Shown here piece by piece: positions 6,901 through 7,263 of a DNA stretch of 7,263 nt. A model generated the notes under the pieces. The model did no database searches. It was not told where the DNA came from and was given only the letters and a program-made list of their open reading frames with translations. The first letter of the stretch is position 1, and every line of letters begins with the position of its first letter. The DNA lies in the NCBI GenBank assembly GCA_937905985.1, contig CALCWC010000018.1, positions 1 to 7,263 of the forward strand, given 5' to 3'. The DNA is from an uncultured Verrucomicrobiales bacterium (GTDB lineage: Bacteria; Verrucomicrobiota; Verrucomicrobiia; Verrucomicrobiales; Akkermansiaceae). The position numbers were made by a program, and so were the translations under genes.

Positions 6901-7263
6901 CCGTGACCCTGGACCCGGGCAACGTGCTCCTCTCCGAAGCCGATATGGATGCGGTGAACGGTCTCCGCTACATGCAGGCGTACGACCTGTTCAGCGGCGT
7001 GGACGGCCTTTCCCTGGACGACGGTGCCAACTTCCTGGAAGTGCTTGGCTTGAGCGACCCCTGGGTGAAGGCCTCTGAGGTGTTCGCCAACGACCTGTTC
7101 AAGCGCGCGGAGAGGGAATACTACCTGTTCTACAGCGGCAAGAACCAAGGCGGCGCTGTTGGCTACGAGGGCACGGTCTACCTGATGCGGCTCCCGGAAC
7201 CCGCCACCGGCACGCTGAGCCTGCTGGCGCTGGCAGCCCTTGCCGCCCGCCGCCGCAGGAAGT
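933..7263 (+). CDS. Giant repetitive surface protein with beta-helix, PATR and PEP-CTERM regions; candidate two-partner secretion substrate
   Basis: One frame of 2110 codons with no stop, read codon by codon. The ATG at 933 is chosen because it directly precedes a good signal peptide (residues 1-21, cleavage predicted after V-K-A) and no other in-frame ATG occurs before about 1737. The domain order is: AT-rich beta-rich N-terminal part (22-365); beta-helix-like part with G-G-x-V-x-L strands (365-1080); Trp-containing module plus PATR strand (1099-1206); eleven repeats of about 57 residues (1238-1871); C-terminal module (1946-2080); PEP-CTERM tail (2088-2110). There is no enzyme motif and no C-terminal autotransporter barrel. 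The protein is probably a long extracellular fibre or adhesin, secreted through the TpsB pore encoded just upstream and/or anchored by an exosortase. A canonical TPS haemagglutination domain is not evident at the N terminus, so export by the neighbour is inferred from gene order. The binding target is unknown. The frame reaches the window edge; the final T after the Lys codon probably begins the stop codon. Confidence 0.9.
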   Translation, partial: MKPHLPLLLLTALLATAPVKAVDLNPDFIFYLPSDNPAHNIAYIRNGTKVIDSNALAVIFPAFFVSGAPYDTKDNAFEFPIVLKDFRLYITSTAIFTNRELAASGDYINISCTLTATQGSILLKNVRLENTELTTKSDGLAEDFWGLPQVALNNAIFEYGATTVNSNYFTVQGWSAGSHIFNLNETAGSFIDGEATGDIQIQSNKDVKVRNLSITNGSLNILDTAATTYGDWVVELNNIHADNGITVQAKSGRGLINVGPIVDSKIGIMHSFTAKEVNFSALANCNIKVQASKSVSFADFVKANTLEVLPNNQTRADITFADSLIATFSIKLQGKAIQGTNADAVISAFSYQIDASDEVNIKGAWEGGVLELTAGGAVTLGSLGSLEKPLDSATITGNSALPVNMQSFRGRTLNITTGGAVFVDTIVSSEEQNKRTTINAGGSVNLRSFQGNELRVDAGGDVKLGSFQGEALWFGAKGNAIYVGSIGSLEHPVYDAIIGDSNTTASVTVDSFHCREEDGVLSIESKGVITIGKEREQGSGGAGLPVNEGMVTLLYNGEGRGDEVWDVKVNGEVRGGLYVTALSGRVDVGHITGIGEIAAKDIHVSSFEGSDLELNARRNATVLGNIDATGSLIIKPDEIYESGYADIYIQTDDTVQAKTISMQGKDIVSDSAHVVFTAESYDIGATGEITFAGTLQGGKIDMTAAGNISLNAVGSSGDPVGTTHITSTEGDITLNSYQGGGLLMSAGGTLNIVKELAISTGFVEVETASEPQRFSACLRGASVSIECDLADNENGYGLYVEATGTQETDTGITISENLDAGKSGKADQLKSAKDINLNGLTSGFLQAQAAGKMTMGNDVQVAGLNGQKALFRAGDEVVFNRTAELTDVDMRAPKVTLGSETTATRLTLSGDAGETPAQVTFGDELTLKDQSRIEGNVASSQSDAAITVENSTITGTVSQIGTVNLVNGIIGSAEQFSTLTVQSASQSASQITSDLVLSNDATLSFILGTHNLNSPVLTIGGEMKADITEDFSFTINLAGNNLPVLQKYALITTTNKAQAPDFWKSPNVRVSGLSSDPETLFWKDGTLYFSLGGPELEVATWIGEQSRAWNTEDFNWKQGDNTYQYKDDVAVVFNDEGKERNVELNGELAPKSVLVENSEGCDYTFTGKGKLIGETVLVKQGNGKLTISNTNDYTGGTTIRGGAINIKSDFSLGSGDVTLENGTLDLESCTLNNNIAVTGEHAYLGNGRLDGNLTVENGGKLTLLEHTTITEAIILGNGAALDLGGNTSSCTITLKGNATLGNGTLIKDISVGDGKTLTLCDDLSGDATITLGHEARLNLARNTLNPHVKLIGNASIGKGTLNGDLEVGEGRKLSLTGGDLLGSGSIILKDNAVLALGGYYTPKDITATGNATISNGSLGGTVTVTVQDGGTLFLGSHMHTDIGAALSLGEGSTANLGGNRLNLDVTLTGSAACIGNGTLDATLNLAESKTLTVIGSLGGESAINMADGSTLNLGDSILSKDVNLKGNASISGGRHDGNLNVEEGKRLTLCGSLGGKNAISLANGSTLDLNKNILSRTVSLTGSSAFIGNGTLSVNLTVDAQKTLKLCGDLDGERAIILESLACLDLNSYTLSSKISLIGISATIGGGALDRDLFVGDRQTLTVKGELSGKGSLLLGSGSTLLHEVGDGGGLVKDIKVTGNGVTVSGNATIGEGSFCGHVSVESGMTLSLQSGTDIQSGITLEENTGLALGGATVGSAIMVSGNAGIGGGTLNSSELTVATGKTLTLNGNLEGSSTITLGHAATLQLNEKVLSNSVLLQGDATIGNGIVNGAVEVGGNKTLALRSSLEGSGIISLGNGSALRLENATVGNKITGGASTTIVTPGGAGKLTGDLSGFSGNVIVEMGSLNIMSADSVNVADATIGSGSSLGVYKGRAIPETPSLDSEGTLTVSGTLTAQDANSWLYANLVMESSSVLDVSATGGNGGLHMGSTVTLDPGNVLLSEADMDAVNGLRYMQAYDLFSGVDGLSLDDGANFLEVLGLSDPWVKASEVFANDLFKRAEREYYLFYSGKNQGGAVGYEGTVYLMRLPEPATGTLSLLALAALAARRRRK
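1005..2027 (+). other. AT-rich N-terminal segment of the giant protein, no recognised domain
   Basis: From just after the signal peptide, roughly residues 25-365, base composition falls sharply. By hand count, 1141-1200 has 17 G+C of 60 and 1201-1260 has 22 of 60, while 481-540 upstream and 5041-5100 downstream each have 37 of 60. Codons such as ATA, TTA and AGA are common here and scarce in the transporter gene. The protein is rich in alternating hydrophobic residues and Asn/Ser/Thr, which suggests beta structure. I do not recognise a family, and the NPNL/NPNG motifs of a classical TPS domain are not seen. Composition rises gradually again (1741-1800 has 26 of 60). Confidence 0.7.
2040..3149 (+). 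repeat. Beta-helix region with three diverged copies of a cassette of about 40 residues
   Basis: Three cassettes can be aligned by eye: 2040-2162 (residues 370-410), 2346-2474 (472-514) and 3030-3149 (700-739). Each runs: strand ending in Ala/Gly-Gly or Gly-Asn; V/I-x-L/V-G-S; a linker with S-x-E-x-P or S-x-D-P; then T/I-x-G/S; and a closing strand ending in S-F/Y plus Q, R or H, twice followed by G. Key residues are LTAGGAVTLGSLGSLEKP in the first, GAKGNAIYVGSIGSLEHP in the second and MTAAGNISLNAVGSSGDP in the third. The A-G-G-x-V-x-L style resembles filamentous-haemagglutinin (TpsA) beta-helix coils. Confidence 0.65.
2247..2354 (+). repeat. 18-residue (54-base) direct repeat, two copies
   Basis: Copies at 2247-2300 and 2301-2354 encode NAGGSVNLRSFQGNELRV and DAGGDVKLGSFQGEALWF. 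They are in frame with an exact 54-base offset, and the DNA is still close (CCGGCGGG and GATCTTTCCAAGG are shared). The length fits one or two turns of a right-handed beta-helix. The high DNA identity suggests a more recent duplication than the surrounding cassettes. Confidence 0.8.
3876..3903 (+). repeat. 12-base perfect tandem duplication (QSAS-QSAS-Q)
   Basis: The 12-mer CAAAGTGCATCC occurs twice in a row at 3876-3887 and 3888-3899, followed by the first four bases of a third copy (3900-3903). It keeps the frame and encodes QSASQSASQ at residues 982-990. This looks like recent slipped-strand duplication. Confidence 0.9.
4227..4550 (+). other. Trp-containing module followed by an autotransporter-associated beta-strand (PATR) repeat
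   Basis: Residues 1099-1178 begin with A-T-W-I-G and W-N-T-E-D-F-N-W, continue with DDVAVVFND and end with a strand like Y-T-F-T-G. This is the pattern that usually precedes PATR strands in Verrucomicrobiota and Planctomycetota proteins. It is followed at 4467-4550 (residues 1179-1206) by the PATR signature, with core G-K-L-T-I-S-N-T-N-D-Y-T-G-G-T-T-I and then R-G-G-A. PATR strands are found in large secreted proteins and form beta-helix coils. Only this one clear copy is seen. Confidence 0.82.
4644..6545 (+). repeat. Eleven tandem repeats of about 57 residues
   Basis: Units start near 4644, 4815, 4983, 5154, 5334, 5505, 5673, 5844, 6045, 6213 and 6384 (residues 1238, 1295, 1351, 1408, 1468, 1525, 1581, 1638, 1705, 1761 and 1818). 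Spacings are 56, 57 or 60 residues, except 67 for the eighth unit, which is lengthened before the ninth. The consensus is T/K-G-N-A-T-I-G-N-G-T-L-x-G-x-L-x-V, then G-K-T-L-T-L-x-G-x-L-x-G, then I-x-L-G-x-G-S-T-L-D-L, then L-x-x-x-V-x-L. The copies have diverged well at the DNA level. The pattern predicts a long stacked beta-solenoid that acts as a stalk. A partial, degenerate twelfth unit may follow at about 6546. Confidence 0.85.
6768..7190 (+). other. C-terminal module before the sorting signal
   Basis: Residues 1946-2086 change character. There is a strand region (TLTVSGTLTAQDANSWLYAN), then SSVLDVSATGGNGG, then Y-D-L-F-S-G-V-D-G near residue 2017 and E-R-E-Y-Y-L-F-Y-S-G near 2060-2069. 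This resembles the conserved end module I associate with large Akkermansia-type PATR/PEP-CTERM proteins, where a non-repetitive domain caps the solenoid. Its function is not known to me. Confidence 0.55.
7194..7262 (+). other. PEP-CTERM sorting signal
   Basis: Residues 2088-2110 have the three expected parts: Pro-Glu-Pro at 2088-2090, a short hydrophobic helix (TLSLLALAALAA, 2094-2105) and a basic end (RRRRK, 2106-2110). Such signals are recognised by exosortases in the inner membrane of Gram-negative bacteria. No exosortase gene is in the window. The codon after Lys2110 begins with T, the last base shown, which is consistent with an immediate stop codon. Confidence 0.92.

Noticed and set aside
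5129..6922. Several overlapping minus-strand frames of 96-267 residues opposite the tandem repeats
   Set aside because: They are repetitive only because the sense repeats are, they overlap each other, and they show no signal peptide, domain or credible start.
933..7263. Classical autotransporter (type Va) reading of the giant gene
   Set aside because: There is no C-terminal beta-barrel or terminal aromatic residue. The protein ends in a PEP-CTERM helix and basic tail, so 'autotransporter-associated' applies only to the repeat type.

Overview
The window looks like part of a Verrucomicrobiota genome, probably Akkermansia or a close relative. The evidence is the very large beta-strand-repeat protein ending in a PEP-CTERM sorting signal of the 'LPEPAT...SLLALAALAARRRRK' style, a module of the autotransporter-associated beta-strand (PATR) type, and GC-rich codon use. 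The taxon is inferred from protein style only; no marker gene is present.

Layout: two genes on the + strand, both cut by the window edges. Positions 3-920 are the C-terminal part of an outer-membrane TpsB-type (ShlB/FhaC/HecB) transporter, with the 'IRGY' loop motif and a terminal phenylalanine. After a 12-base gap, one uninterrupted reading frame runs from 933 to the last base (2110 codons read by hand, no stop). It encodes a giant secreted or surface protein: signal peptide (residues 1-21); an AT-rich, poorly recognisable beta-rich region (about 22-365); a TpsA-like beta-helix region with repeated 'GG-x-V-x-L' and 'SFQG' strands (about 365-1080); a Trp-containing module and a PATR strand (about 1099-1206); eleven tandem repeats of about 57 residues (about 1238-1871); a C-terminal module; and a PEP-CTERM tail (2088-2110). 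The last base is a T directly after a Lys codon, so the stop codon probably lies across the window edge.

How they may work together: the tight spacing suggests an operon in which the TpsB pore exports the giant protein (two-partner secretion). The giant protein also carries an exosortase-type C-terminal anchor, which belongs to a different route. This combination is the most interesting point of the window. The giant protein also shows a compositional break just after the signal peptide, as if its exposed N-terminal part had been exchanged. I see no RNA genes, CRISPR arrays, insertion sequences or clear terminators. The long minus-strand frames opposite the giant gene are judged to be shadows.
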